Positions 9,269 to 17,625 of a stretch of DNA of 64,000 nucleotides are shown piece by piece. The notes beneath the pieces were generated by a model that was not told the origin of the DNA, made no database searches, and saw only the letters and a program-made list of their open reading frames with translations. The number at the start of each line of letters is the position of its first letter. Within the stretch, counting starts at the first letter, position 1. The translations under genes and the position numbers were made by a program. The DNA is taken from contig JAGUQW010000007.1 of assembly GCA_030154445.1 (NCBI GenBank), positions 62,001-126,000 on the forward strand, written 5' to 3'. Origin of the DNA: Spirochaetota bacterium. Its GTDB lineage: Bacteria > Spirochaetota > Brevinematia > Brevinematales > Brevinemataceae.

Positions 9269-10021
9269 ATGAATTCAACTACTCAACAAATGCTTGCAAG
9301 AGGAAGTATTAGAAAATTTGATTCCTCAAAATCTGTATCCAAAGAATTATTAGAGCATCTATTATCAGCCATGCTTCAAGCACCTAGCTATATTAATGGT
9401 CAACAATTTTCTGTAATTGTGGTACAAGATCCCGTTCAAAAAGAAAAAATATATGAATATACAATGCCTAGCTCAGGGGTTGTTATGAATTTCATTAGGC
9501 AAGCTCCTGTATTTTTGATATTTGTTATGGATTTTAACAAAATTGAAACAGCGATGAAAATAGATAACGCAGAAATAAAAATAACAGATTCTATTGAATC
9601 ACTTTTAATTGGAACAGTAGATATTGGGATACTTGCAGAAGCAATAACCGTTGCTGCAGAATCTCATGGATTAGGTACTACTATTGTTGGTGCTATTCGA
9701 AAATGTTCAGAACAACTTATCAAAGATTTCAATCTTCCCGAAAAAACATTTCCTATCATTGGTTTATCCTTAGGCTATCCTGCTGAAAATGTTTTTCCAC
9801 AAGTTAATCCTCGTTTACCTTTGTCTGGCATTATTCATTATGATAAATATGATTCAAAAGGATTCTCCAATGTTTTAGCTGATTATAATGAAACAATGAA
9901 AAATATTTATGTTCAAAAAGGAATCGACTTAACTTGGACTGGTCTATTATCCAAATATTATTCCAAACCTATTAACAAAGATCTTTTGGAAGTATATAAA
10001 AAACAAGGATTTAATTTCTAA
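9269..10021 (+). CDS. NAD(P)H-dependent nitroreductase, NfsA/FRP-like
   Basis: 250 residues from the ATG at 9269, preceded by AAGGAAG and 19 nt after the flavoprotein stop. The N-terminal RGSIRKF and the following QAPSYINGQQF segment form the FMN-binding start of the nitroreductase fold. The C-terminal GLSLGYP and a long tail with Lys/Arg match the NfsA/FRP subgroup (about 240-250 residues). These homodimeric FMN enzymes use NADPH to reduce nitroaromatics, quinones or flavins. The natural substrate is unknown. Position in a thiol/redox operon suggests a role in oxidant or electrophile defence. Confidence 0.88.
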   Translation: MNSTTQQMLARGSIRKFDSSKSVSKELLEHLLSAMLQAPSYINGQQFSVIVVQDPVQKEKIYEYTMPSSGVVMNFIRQAPVFLIFVMDFNKIETAMKIDNAEIKITDSIESLLIGTVDIGILAEAITVAAESHGLGTTIVGAIRKCSEQLIKDFNLPEKTFPIIGLSLGYPAENVFPQVNPRLPLSGIIHYDKYDSKGFSNVLADYNETMKNIYVQKGIDLTWTGLLSKYYSKPINKDLLEVYKKQGFNF

Positions 10022-10059
10022 ATATTTTTCTCTACTACATGGTATTAAAGAGGTTTTTT

Positions 10060-10575
10060 ATGACAAAATCAATTGTATTTGCTGGTGGATGTTTTTGGGG
10101 AGTAGAAAAATTTTTCTCTTTGATAGATGGTGTTACTCATACAGAGGTAGCTTATGTTAATGGAAACACATCTCACCCTAGCTATAAAGAAGTGTGTACT
10201 CTTAATACAGGACATACAGAAGCTATAAAAGTAGAATATGATTCTACTAAAATTACTCTTTTAGAATTATTAGAGTTTTATTATAAAGTTGTTGATCCTA
10301 CTTCTCTTAACAAACAAGGTAATGATGTCGGTCAACAATACAGAACAGGTATCTATTCAAACGATCCTGAAGACATAATTTTGGCCAAAGAGTCTCTTAC
10401 ACAACTACAAAAATCGTACAAAAATCCTATTGTTATTGAAGTAACAACTTTAGAAAACTATACAAAAGCAGAAGACTATCATCAAAACTATCTTAATAAA
10501 AATCCTAATGGTTATTGTCATCTTACTCAAGAACACTTTCAATTAGCTAGTAAGAAAAAATCGTCAGATATTTAA
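10060..10575 (+). CDS. msrA: Peptide methionine-S-sulfoxide reductase MsrA
   Basis: 171 residues from the ATG at 10060 (AAAGAGG 6 nt upstream); an ATG at 10039 lacks a ribosome site. The active-site GGCFWG motif is at residues 9-14 with nucleophile Cys11. The family segments GYVNG-like (AYVNGNT), HTEAIKVEYD, FYKVVDPTSLNKQGNDVGQQYR and AEDYHQNYL follow in order. MsrA reduces the S-epimer of methionine sulfoxide in proteins using thioredoxin. It is the last gene of the redox operon, 38 nt after the nitroreductase. The C-terminus is short (CHLTQEHFQ then a basic tail), and no fused MsrB is present. Confidence 0.95.
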   Translation: MTKSIVFAGGCFWGVEKFFSLIDGVTHTEVAYVNGNTSHPSYKEVCTLNTGHTEAIKVEYDSTKITLLELLEFYYKVVDPTSLNKQGNDVGQQYRTGIYSNDPEDIILAKESLTQLQKSYKNPIVIEVTTLENYTKAEDYHQNYLNKNPNGYCHLTQEHFQLASKKKSSDI

Positions 10576-10688
10576 AATGCCAATCCTTTTCTAATTCATT
10601 ATAAATTAGAGAAAAAATTTCATCAGATATTAACAAATAGAATGTAATATATTATTAAGAAGGCATACATATCTAGCCTTGAGCTTTT

Positions 10689-10989
10689 TTGTATTGTCCT
10701 GTTGATATAGAAGCTACTTTTTTGAAGAAAGTTACAGGAAAAACTACTTATACTGATCTGGTTATATTACCAAAAGATATAGATGGTACAATATATACTA
10801 GAGATAGTACTAATTCACTCTTGAAAAAAAGAATTTAAATTTTTAAACTCTCATGATTCTAGTGAAAATTCAAGTGTCTATAGAGAATTCCCCATAGTTA
10901 TTGGAACTCTTTCGATACTTATTCTTATAAAAACTACTGATGGGATAATAGGTTCCCGTGATACTTCGGAAATATGGCTCAAAAACTAA
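10689..10989 (+). pseudogene. Decayed gene remnant with one frameshift
   Basis: Two open pieces in adjacent frames read as one broken protein. The first, 10689-10838, has about 49 codons and contains the stretch TGKTTYTDLVILPKDIDGT. The second, about 10831-10989, has 52 codons and contains SSENSSVYREFPIVIGT, ending in TAA at 10987. A one-base slip in the A run near 10824-10830 would join them. The remnant has no start codon with a ribosome site but is followed 30 nt later by a strong terminator, as a real gene would be. Both pieces are protein-like in composition. The family is not recognised. Confidence 0.5.
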
Positions 10990-11019
10990 CAAGCTTAATT
11001 ATCATTATATAAATAAAAA

Positions 11020-11059
11020 AGACCTGAATTATCTTATTTGATAATTTAGGTCTCTTTTT
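11020..11059 (+). terminator. Intrinsic terminator
   Basis: A 14-bp stem (AGACCTGAATTATC with GATAATTTAGGTCT, one G-U pair) and loop TTATTT are followed by CTTTTT. It ends the msrA/remnant region and may also stop the opposite-strand lipoprotein gene. Confidence 0.88.
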
Positions 11060-11159
11060 AATGTTATTTAATCGCTATCAGTCAAAAACTGTTTTTTCTA
11101 TAAAAGATGCTTTTTTTCTCTTTTGTTAAATAAAAAGCAAAGAAGTATTAATAATAAAA

Positions 11160-12086
11160 TTAATAAATAGTTTTATCAAAGGGATAACTAGTCAAAGATC
11201 CTTCTGGTAAAGGATAGTCATTTTTACCTTTATTTGGTGTATGAGTTTTAGAAAATTCTTTATCACTTATCAAAAAATAATCATATAAAACTTCTATTCC
11301 CGATCCAACTAGTGGATCATTCCATGTTGGATCTATATTATACCAAGATCCATCAAGCTTAACTTTATTCCATGCATGCAATCCTATAGGAGTTCCATCT
11401 TCGTTATGTGTATTTCCAACAATATAAATAGATTCTAATCCTAATTTTTGAAATAGTAGATGTAGAGCTTGAGCATAACCATCACAAAGTACTAAAAAAT
11501 CAATAAAAGCTCCTCTAATATCAGCAACACCTTGAGAACTAGCACTAAGAGAATATCGTACTAGTTTGAGTAATTCATCATGAACTACTTTAATTTTTTG
11601 AGCATCTGTCATATCAGAAGATATTTTTAAAAGAATTTTATTGATTTTTTTATTAATAATAATTTCGTCAGATTTAAATTTTGAATAATTAGGAAACTTA
11701 TCATATCTAAACTTAAAATCTATCACATAGCCTTTGCTATCTAAAGTAGAATATCTCGCTGTTGGTCTAGTATTATATAATTCAACATTATCTTGTTTTA
11801 AATAAATTAATATAGTTAATAATTCTTCTTGTGTTATTAAAATACCTGTATTTTCAAATGATATGGTTTTGAGAGGATCTCCTGCAGAAGTACTCTCACT
11901 ATCATCCCAAACCCAACTTTGTTCCATAATATATTGATAAGCTTTGAGTTGATGATCAGTGAGTAAAGACTGCCCATAATAATACATATCTATTGATTTT
12001 GCAGATTTGTCCACAGAATCAACAGATATAGAACATGATGTGAATATAACACTAAATATAAGACTAACAACAATATATTTTCTCAT
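11160..12086 (-). CDS. Transglutaminase-like lipoprotein
   Basis: 308 residues. Lipoprotein signal FSVIFTSC with lipidated Cys18; AGAGGG lies upstream of the ATG. Residues 20-160 form a charged, mixed alpha/beta domain that I do not recognise. Residues 165-255 are a transglutaminase-like core: VVHDELLKLVRY, then Cys201 in LVLCDGYAQALHLLFQKLG, His237 in GLHAWNKVKLDG and Asp252 in WYNIDPTWND. This is the complete Cys-His-Asp triad of the papain-like transglutaminase/protease superfamily. Bacterial members of this type are often peptidases or cross-linking enzymes of the envelope. It is a single-gene unit, probably membrane-anchored in the periplasm. The activity and substrate are open. Confidence 0.88.
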   Translation of the reverse strand: MRKYIVVSLIFSVIFTSCSISVDSVDKSAKSIDMYYYGQSLLTDHQLKAYQYIMEQSWVWDDSESTSAGDPLKTISFENTGILITQEELLTILIYLKQDNVELYNTRPTARYSTLDSKGYVIDFKFRYDKFPNYSKFKSDEIIINKKINKILLKISSDMTDAQKIKVVHDELLKLVRYSLSASSQGVADIRGAFIDFLVLCDGYAQALHLLFQKLGLESIYIVGNTHNEDGTPIGLHAWNKVKLDGSWYNIDPTWNDPLVGSGIEVLYDYFLISDKEFSKTHTPNKGKNDYPLPEGSLTSYPFDKTIY

Positions 12087-12220
12087 TTAAACCCTCTATT
12101 ATATAAATATATTATACACTATATTTATATTTTTATCAATCTTATGAAAAATATATACTTTTTATCATCAAATTATTTCCTTACAATATAAAGAGTTAAT
12201 AGGTAAAAAAAAAGTATACA

Positions 12221-12249
12221 TTGAATGATGTCTATAATTATGGTACAAT
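12221..12249 (+). promoter_or_regulatory. sufBCD promoter
   Basis: TTGAAT (12221-12226), a 17-nt spacer and TACAAT (12244-12249), about 60 nt before sufB. The 50-nt leader shows no obvious hairpin or iron box. Confidence 0.65.
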
Positions 12250-12308
12250 TATAAACAATCTTATATTAAATAAAAAATATGAATAACAAACTTTAAAGAG
12301 GTATAATT

Positions 12309-13754
12309 ATGAGCGATTCAGCTTTACAAGATTTTATGGCTCAGGAATACCAATATGGATTCAAATCAGAGATTGATTCTGATGAAGCTCCTATAGGTCT
12401 TTCTGAAGATATAATCAGATTAATTAGTCAAAAAAAAGGCGAACCTGAGTATATGTTAGAATATAGACTTAATGCTTTTCGTCATTGGCAAAAATTAGAA
12501 CAACCTACTTGGTCTAGAACAGAAATAGAACCTATTGATTTTGATAAGCTTCGTTACTATTCTGCTCCAAAAAAAAATACAGCTCCAAAAAGATCTTCTC
12601 TTGATGAAGTTGATCCAGAAGTTTTAAAAACATTTGAGCGTCTTGGAATTTCTTTGGACGAACAAAAAAGATTATCAAATGTTGCTATTGATGCTATTTT
12701 TGATTCTACTTCTGTTGCAACAACACATCAAAAATTTCTTGGTAAATTCGGAATTATTTTTTGTTCTATTTCAGAAGCGATCAAAAATCATCCAGAACTC
12801 ATTAAAAAATATATGGGATCTGTTGTTCCCCACACCGATAATTTTTATGCAGCTCTTAACTCTGCTGTTTTTACAGATGGATCTTTTTGTTTTATCCCTA
12901 AAGGTGTTAAATGCCCTATGGATTTAAGTACTTATTTCCGTATTAATGCAGTCGATACAGGTCAATTTGAACGAACATTAATTGTTGCTGAAGAAAATAG
13001 TTATGTTAATTATATAGAAGGTTGTACAGCTCCTCAATTCTCGTCCAATCAATTACACGCTGCGATTGTAGAAATTATTGCTTTAGATGATGCTGTAGTT
13101 AATTATTCTACCGTCCAAAACTGGTTTCCTGGTGATAAAGAAGGTTCTGGTGGTGTTTACAATTTAGTGACTAAACGAGGTATTTGTAAAGGCAATAGAT
13201 CAAAAATTACTTGGACACAAATTGAAGTTGGTTCTTCTGTAACATGGAAGTATCCTTCTGTTATTCTAAAAGGTGACAACTCTCGTGGAGAATTTTATTC
13301 TGTAGCACTTACTAATAACAAAATGCAAGCTGATACAGGTACTAAAATGGTACATATAGGTAAAGGATCTACTTCTTATATTGTATCAAAAGGAATTTCT
13401 GCTGGAGAAAGTCGAAATGTTTATCGAGGATTGGTTGAATTTAAAAAATCAGCTACCAATGCCAAAAATTTCACACAATGTGATTCTATGTTAATTGGAG
13501 ACAAATGTGCTGCCGTTACTTATCCGTATATCGAAGTAAAAAATTCAAGTTCACAAATTGCTCACGAAGCAACCACTAGTCAAATTAGTGCTGAACAAAT
13601 TTTTTATCTTCAATCTCGTGGACTATCTCAAGAACAAGCTGTATCCTATATTCTTAATGGATTCTGTCAAGAAGTATTCAAACACCTTCCTGCTGAATTT
13701 TCTGTCGAAGCAGTTCGTTTACTAGAACTAAAACTTGAAGATTCTATTGGTTAA
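12309..13754 (+). CDS. sufB: Fe-S cluster assembly scaffold SufB
   Basis: 481 residues, the usual length for SufB. AAAGAGG lies 7 nt before the ATG. Recognisable family segments in order: EPEYMLEYRLNAFRHW, the FKSE start, SVVPHTDNFYAALNSAVFTDG, YVNYIEGCTAP, the long right-handed beta-helix core, and the C-terminal EATTSQISAEQIFYLQSRG with the conserved LNGFCQEVFKHLP. SufB with SufC and SufD forms the SufBC2D complex that builds [Fe-S] clusters in the cytosol from SufS-derived sulfur. It heads a sufB-sufC-sufD unit with its own promoter, in the gene order seen where only the Suf pathway exists; no Isc genes are in this window. Confidence 0.97.
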   Translation: MSDSALQDFMAQEYQYGFKSEIDSDEAPIGLSEDIIRLISQKKGEPEYMLEYRLNAFRHWQKLEQPTWSRTEIEPIDFDKLRYYSAPKKNTAPKRSSLDEVDPEVLKTFERLGISLDEQKRLSNVAIDAIFDSTSVATTHQKFLGKFGIIFCSISEAIKNHPELIKKYMGSVVPHTDNFYAALNSAVFTDGSFCFIPKGVKCPMDLSTYFRINAVDTGQFERTLIVAEENSYVNYIEGCTAPQFSSNQLHAAIVEIIALDDAVVNYSTVQNWFPGDKEGSGGVYNLVTKRGICKGNRSKITWTQIEVGSSVTWKYPSVILKGDNSRGEFYSVALTNNKMQADTGTKMVHIGKGSTSYIVSKGISAGESRNVYRGLVEFKKSATNAKNFTQCDSMLIGDKCAAVTYPYIEVKNSSSQIAHEATTSQISAEQIFYLQSRGLSQEQAVSYILNGFCQEVFKHLPAEFSVEAVRLLELKLEDSIG

Positions 13755-13792
13755 TTTAAAGAAATAAAATAAAAAAATTAAGGAAACATACT

Positions 13793-14563
13793 ATGTTGAA
13801 AATACAAAATTTATCTGCTCGTATTGAAGAAAAAGAAATTTTATTCGATATTTCTCTTGAATTTAAAAAGGGAGAAGTTCACGCAATTATGGGACGAAAT
13901 GGTTGTGGTAAATCAACCTTGTCCAAAGTTATTGCTGGACATCCTGACTATGAAGTGACTAGCGGAGATATACTCATGATGAATGAATCTGAAGAATATA
14001 TATCAATCTTAGAAATGGAACCAGAAGAAAGAGCTCATTTAGGATTATTTATAGGTTTCCAAAGTCCTATTTCTATTCCAGGACTTGATAACGAAAGTTT
14101 CTTACGAACTGTTTATAACAATCATAGTGAATTAAAAAACTTAGAAAGAATGGATGTATTAGATTTTCATGATTTTATTCTTGAAAAAATGAATAATTTA
14201 GGAATGTCAGAAGAATTTCTAAAACGAGGTGTAAACAGTGGTTTCTCTGGTGGAGAGCGTAAAAAAAATGAAATGATACAATTGGCATTATTAACACCTC
14301 GTATGGCATTACTTGACGAAATCGATTCTGGCTTGGATATTGATGCTCTTACAACTATTTGTAAAGATATTAATTCTTTTAATTCTAAAGACAATTGTTT
14401 TGCACTAATTACTCACTACAATCGTATTCTTAAACATATCAAACCTGATTTTATTCATGTATTACATAAGGGTAGAATTGTACTTACCTCTAATGACCCA
14501 AAATTAGCTCAAGACATTGAAGAGAATGGTTTTGATTCTCTTTTAGATGGGAAGGGGGAATAA
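13793..14563 (+). CDS. sufC: Fe-S assembly ATPase SufC
   Basis: 256 residues, 38 nt after sufB, with AAGGAA before the ATG. It is an ABC-type ATPase without membrane helices: Walker A GRNGCGKST at 34-42, Q-loop near FQSPISIPG (89-97), signature SGGER at 152-156, Walker B ALLDEID at 172-178 and switch His in LITHYNR. The signature is followed by KKNEM, the form specific to SufC. It hydrolyses ATP to drive conformational change in SufBC2D during cluster assembly. Its TAA overlaps the ATG of sufD by one base (TAATG), implying translational coupling. Confidence 0.97.
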   Translation: MLKIQNLSARIEEKEILFDISLEFKKGEVHAIMGRNGCGKSTLSKVIAGHPDYEVTSGDILMMNESEEYISILEMEPEERAHLGLFIGFQSPISIPGLDNESFLRTVYNNHSELKNLERMDVLDFHDFILEKMNNLGMSEEFLKRGVNSGFSGGERKKNEMIQLALLTPRMALLDEIDSGLDIDALTTICKDINSFNSKDNCFALITHYNRILKHIKPDFIHVLHKGRIVLTSNDPKLAQDIEENGFDSLLDGKGE

Positions 14564-15675
14564 TGAACTCTATTGTTTCTTATTTCAAACCGTTTTCTAA
14601 AAATATTAGTTCTGAATTTCCCACTGCTAAAACAGAAGAATATCGCTATAGTAATGTTATTACAACATTATCAGCTCTTACTTTTGAAGCAGCTATTGGG
14701 AAAAAGATAAATATTCCTACAAAAGGAGATTTTTCTTTTTTTTCAGATCAAGTTCTAGAAAATTGTGCTACTAAAACATTTGAAGAATTACCAAAAAATT
14801 ATCATAGACATGAAAATTATTTCAAACAAGCTAGTCTTGCTAAAGATAATAAATTCTATGAAATCACTTGTGATAAAACAGAAATATCTCTTGATTTTGT
14901 TACAAGTAAAGCTTCTGTTCTAACTGATAAAGTTTATATTCATGTTCCTTCTCAGAAAAAAGTACAGATTTATCTCAATTTTTATACAGAAGATAATAGT
15001 TTATCTATCCCTATGATTTATATAGATGCTCAAGATAATACTCATGTAGAACTTATTTATACTGTAGAAAAAGAACACAACACTGGTGTTGTAGCTCCTT
15101 TATTTGAACTGATTGCACAAGAAAAAAGCCATGTTTCTCTTCAAACATTCACCCAAGGAATCGATAATCATCGTTTAACTTTTATTGGATTTTGTGCAGG
15201 AGCAAACAGTCATATAGATCTTCGTTCAGGATTTCACCTACAAAACAAAGAATCTTGTGATCTTTTTGTAAGAATTTACCACGAAGCTGCTGATAGTACT
15301 AGTAATCAAATGATTAAAACTGTTGTCTTAGATTCTTCTCAGATGAATTTTAATGGTCTTATCTATGCAAATGGAGAAGCACATAATATTTATGCTTACC
15401 AAATGTTAAAAGGAATGATCCTTAGTGATGATGCACAAATACTAGCAAGACCTCAGCTTGATATTGAATATTTTGAGCTAGCGTGTTCTCATGGTGTTTC
15501 TATTGGTGGATTTGATCCAGAAGAACTTTTTTATCTAAAAAGTCGAGGTATTCCAAATAAAGAAGTTTATCCTTTATTATTATATGGATTCTTTACAGAA
15601 CCATTCATGGAAATTCCTTTAGAAGCTTATTGGATTTCACGCATCAAGAATTTACTTGGTACAAAACAAATTTAA
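14563..15675 (+). CDS. sufD: Fe-S cluster assembly protein SufD
   Basis: 370 residues. The C-terminal third matches the SufB/SufD fold: GLIYANGEAHNIYAYQMLKGMIL, RPQLDIEYFELACSHGVSIGGFDPEELFYLKSRG and the terminal PLEAYWISRI. The N-terminal region is divergent, with the short SEFPTAKTEEYRYSN motif replacing the usual WR..EEWRYT. SufD partners SufB and SufC in the SufBC2D scaffold and is linked to iron delivery. Translation is coupled to sufC by the one-base overlap. A strong terminator lies 19 nt downstream, so full-length mRNA probably ends here and the rest of the pathway is read from a second promoter. Confidence 0.93.
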   Translation: MNSIVSYFKPFSKNISSEFPTAKTEEYRYSNVITTLSALTFEAAIGKKINIPTKGDFSFFSDQVLENCATKTFEELPKNYHRHENYFKQASLAKDNKFYEITCDKTEISLDFVTSKASVLTDKVYIHVPSQKKVQIYLNFYTEDNSLSIPMIYIDAQDNTHVELIYTVEKEHNTGVVAPLFELIAQEKSHVSLQTFTQGIDNHRLTFIGFCAGANSHIDLRSGFHLQNKESCDLFVRIYHEAADSTSNQMIKTVVLDSSQMNFNGLIYANGEAHNIYAYQMLKGMILSDDAQILARPQLDIEYFELACSHGVSIGGFDPEELFYLKSRGIPNKEVYPLLLYGFFTEPFMEIPLEAYWISRIKNLLGTKQI

Positions 15676-15693
15676 GCTAATTATCTAACAACA

Positions 15694-15728
15694 AATAAGA
15701 GAGAATTAATTTTCTCTCTTATTTTTTA
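15694..15728 (+). terminator. Terminator between sufD and sufS
   Basis: A TAAGAGAGAA/TTCTCTCTTA stem with loop TTAATT is followed by ATTTTTT. It separates the sufBCD and sufSU units. Confidence 0.88.
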
Positions 15729-15749
15729 TAATAAATATTTTTGAAAAAT

Positions 15750-15778
15750 TTGAATATTTATTGAATTTCTTATATAAT
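15750..15778 (+). promoter_or_regulatory. sufS-sufU promoter
   Basis: TTGAAT (15750-15755), a 17-nt spacer and a perfect TATAAT (15773-15778). The predicted transcript begins near 15785, which excludes the ATG at 15761 as the sufS start and supports the TTG at 15803. Confidence 0.7.
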
Positions 15779-15802
15779 AATCTTATACATATGGAGGAAA
15801 TA

Positions 15803-17053
15803 TTGAAAGACTATACTAAGGAAATTTTACATATCCGTAAAGAGTTTCCATTTTTTAATACCCCTCATGGACAGAAATTAATTTATATGGATAGTGCTGC
15901 GACTACTCTAAAACCGCAATCTGTTATCGATTCTATCTCCACATATAATACAGAATATTCAGCTAATATTCATAGAGCTGTTTACGATATTAGCCAACAA
16001 GCTAGCACAGCTTATGAGCAAGCGCGTGAAACAATAGCTAACTTTATTGGAGCAGAACATTCTAGTGAAGTTATTTTCACAGCTGGTACTACAGCTGGAA
16101 TCAATCATTTTTCTAGATCTTTTGCTGAAGCTTATCTAAAAGAAGGTGATAGAATTGTTATATCAGAAATGGAACATCATGCAAATATATTACCATGGCA
16201 AAAAATAGCCAAAGATTTCAAATGTACCTTAGCTTTTATTCCATTAAAATTAGACGGTGAACTAGATTTATCTACTATAGATGACTTACTTTCAGCACCT
16301 ACCAAATTATTAGCTATTTCTGCCCTGTCCAATGTTTTAGGAACTATTAATCCTATTACAGAACTCACTGCTAAATGTAAAAAAAATAATATTTATACTT
16401 TTATCGATGGTGCTCAAAGTGTACCTCATATGCCCTACTCACTCAAAGATAAAGATCTCAATATCGATTTTATGGTTTTTTCAGGACACAAAATGTATGC
16501 TCCTACAGGAGTCGGAATTTTTTATGGTAAAAAAGAATTGTTAAAAAAAATGCCCCCTTTCTTTTTGGGAGGAGGTATGGTATACGATGTTTCTATGGAT
16601 ACAGCTATTTTTAGTACCGCTCCTAGCAAATTTGAAGCTGGTACACCACCCATCGCTGAAGTAATTGCTTTTGCAGAAGCCATCAAATATTTAGAAGCAA
16701 TAGGTTGGGAAACAATACAAGGTATAGATCACCAACATTTATCACTAGGACAAGAGACTTTTAACAAATTTAAAGATTATATCAAAGTGTTTGGCACTAG
16801 TTCTCATAGAGCACCGATTTTTTCTTTTCAAGTTAATGAAATCCATCCCCATGATATAGGATCTTTTTTTAATGAGTTTAATATTGGTTTGAGAACAGGG
16901 CATCAATGTACCCAACCTACTTGGAAAAGAATGGGAATCACTTCTGTAACGAGAGCCTCTACCGGTATTTATAATACCCCAGAAGAGTGGGAGTATTTTG
17001 AAAAAATAACAAAATCTCTATTGGAGTTTTTTAATGTTAGCAAATTTAGCTAG
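15803..17053 (+). CDS. sufS: Cysteine desulfurase SufS
   Basis: 416 residues from a TTG start with GGAGG 5 nt upstream; the upstream ATG at 15761 precedes the -10 box. It is a class-V PLP enzyme. Motifs: DSAATTLKP near residue 30, EMEHHANILPW (His125/His126), DGAQSVPHM, the PLP lysine Lys230 in FSGHKMYAPTGVG, FEAGTPPIAE, and the sulfur-accepting Cys369 in RTGHQCTQP. The short RTGHQCTQP loop is the SufS (group II) type that needs a sulfur acceptor. It removes sulfur from cysteine and hands it to SufU/SufBCD. The sufU start lies inside its 3' end (20-nt overlap). Confidence 0.96.
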   Translation: MKDYTKEILHIRKEFPFFNTPHGQKLIYMDSAATTLKPQSVIDSISTYNTEYSANIHRAVYDISQQASTAYEQARETIANFIGAEHSSEVIFTAGTTAGINHFSRSFAEAYLKEGDRIVISEMEHHANILPWQKIAKDFKCTLAFIPLKLDGELDLSTIDDLLSAPTKLLAISALSNVLGTINPITELTAKCKKNNIYTFIDGAQSVPHMPYSLKDKDLNIDFMVFSGHKMYAPTGVGIFYGKKELLKKMPPFFLGGGMVYDVSMDTAIFSTAPSKFEAGTPPIAEVIAFAEAIKYLEAIGWETIQGIDHQHLSLGQETFNKFKDYIKVFGTSSHRAPIFSFQVNEIHPHDIGSFFNEFNIGLRTGHQCTQPTWKRMGITSVTRASTGIYNTPEEWEYFEKITKSLLEFFNVSKFS

Positions 17054-17525
17054 TTTATATCAAGAACTTATTCTTGAACATAGTAAAAGTCCTAGAAACA
17101 TAGGTGTACTAGACACCCCTACTTCTAAAAAAGGACTAGGTATCAATCCTTCTTGTGGCGACAAACTAATATTATCTCTTGATATTCAAGATAATATTAT
17201 CATTGAGATCAAACATGATAGTGATGGATGTTCTATTTTTAGAGCAAATTGTTCACTCATGAGCCAATTACTAATAGGTAAAACAACAAAAGAAGCCGAA
17301 GAAATATTAAAGTTATTTATAAGATTAATTACTTTCGATGAAAACAATACTTTCACGGAAGACGAGATTAAACCATTAGGTAAACTTCAAGTATTTCAAA
17401 ATATTGCCAATTATCCTGCTCGAGTTAAGTGTGCTGCTCTTTTTACGAGAACAATACAAGATCTTATTACAAACTATGATTCTATTGAAGAAAATCATTT
17501 AGTATCTACAGAAAATGATTTTTAA
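17034..17525 (+). CDS. sufU: Zn-dependent sulfurtransferase SufU
   Basis: 163 residues; the ATG lies 20 nt inside sufS with TTGGAG upstream. It shows the SufU rather than IscU pattern: Cys41 with Asp43 in NPSCGD, Cys66 in GCSIFRANC, and Cys133 in ARVKCAAL, with the roughly 20-residue insertion between the second and third cysteines that marks SufU. An extra Cys73 follows the second ligand. In Gram-positive bacteria SufU takes persulfide from SufS and passes it to SufBCD, acting as a zinc-bound carrier. The sufS-sufU pairing fits this. It is the end of the suf region. Confidence 0.92.
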   Translation: MLANLASLYQELILEHSKSPRNIGVLDTPTSKKGLGINPSCGDKLILSLDIQDNIIIEIKHDSDGCSIFRANCSLMSQLLIGKTTKEAEEILKLFIRLITFDENNTFTEDEIKPLGKLQVFQNIANYPARVKCAALFTRTIQDLITNYDSIEENHLVSTENDF

Positions 17526-17550
17526 AATAATACTATAATAAAAATAAATA

Positions 17551-17587
17551 AAAAAACACTATTCTGAAGAATAGTGTTTTTTTATCT
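17551..17587. terminator. Bidirectional terminator after sufU
   Basis: The stem AACACTATTC/GAATAGTGTT with loop TGAA has a T run on one side and an A run on the other, between convergent genes. Confidence 0.9.
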
Positions 17588-17625
17588 AATAATTGAAAAT
17601 TAATTGTTTAATATTTTTATTCATA

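Noticed and set aside
10587-10610. Hairpin TCTAATT/AATTAGA after msrA as its terminator
   Set aside because: It is A/T-only and not followed by a T run on the plus strand; the terminator at 11020 is convincing.
15761-15803. ATG at 15761 as sufS start
   Set aside because: It lies before the predicted -10 box and has no ribosome site; TTG at 15803 has GGAGG.
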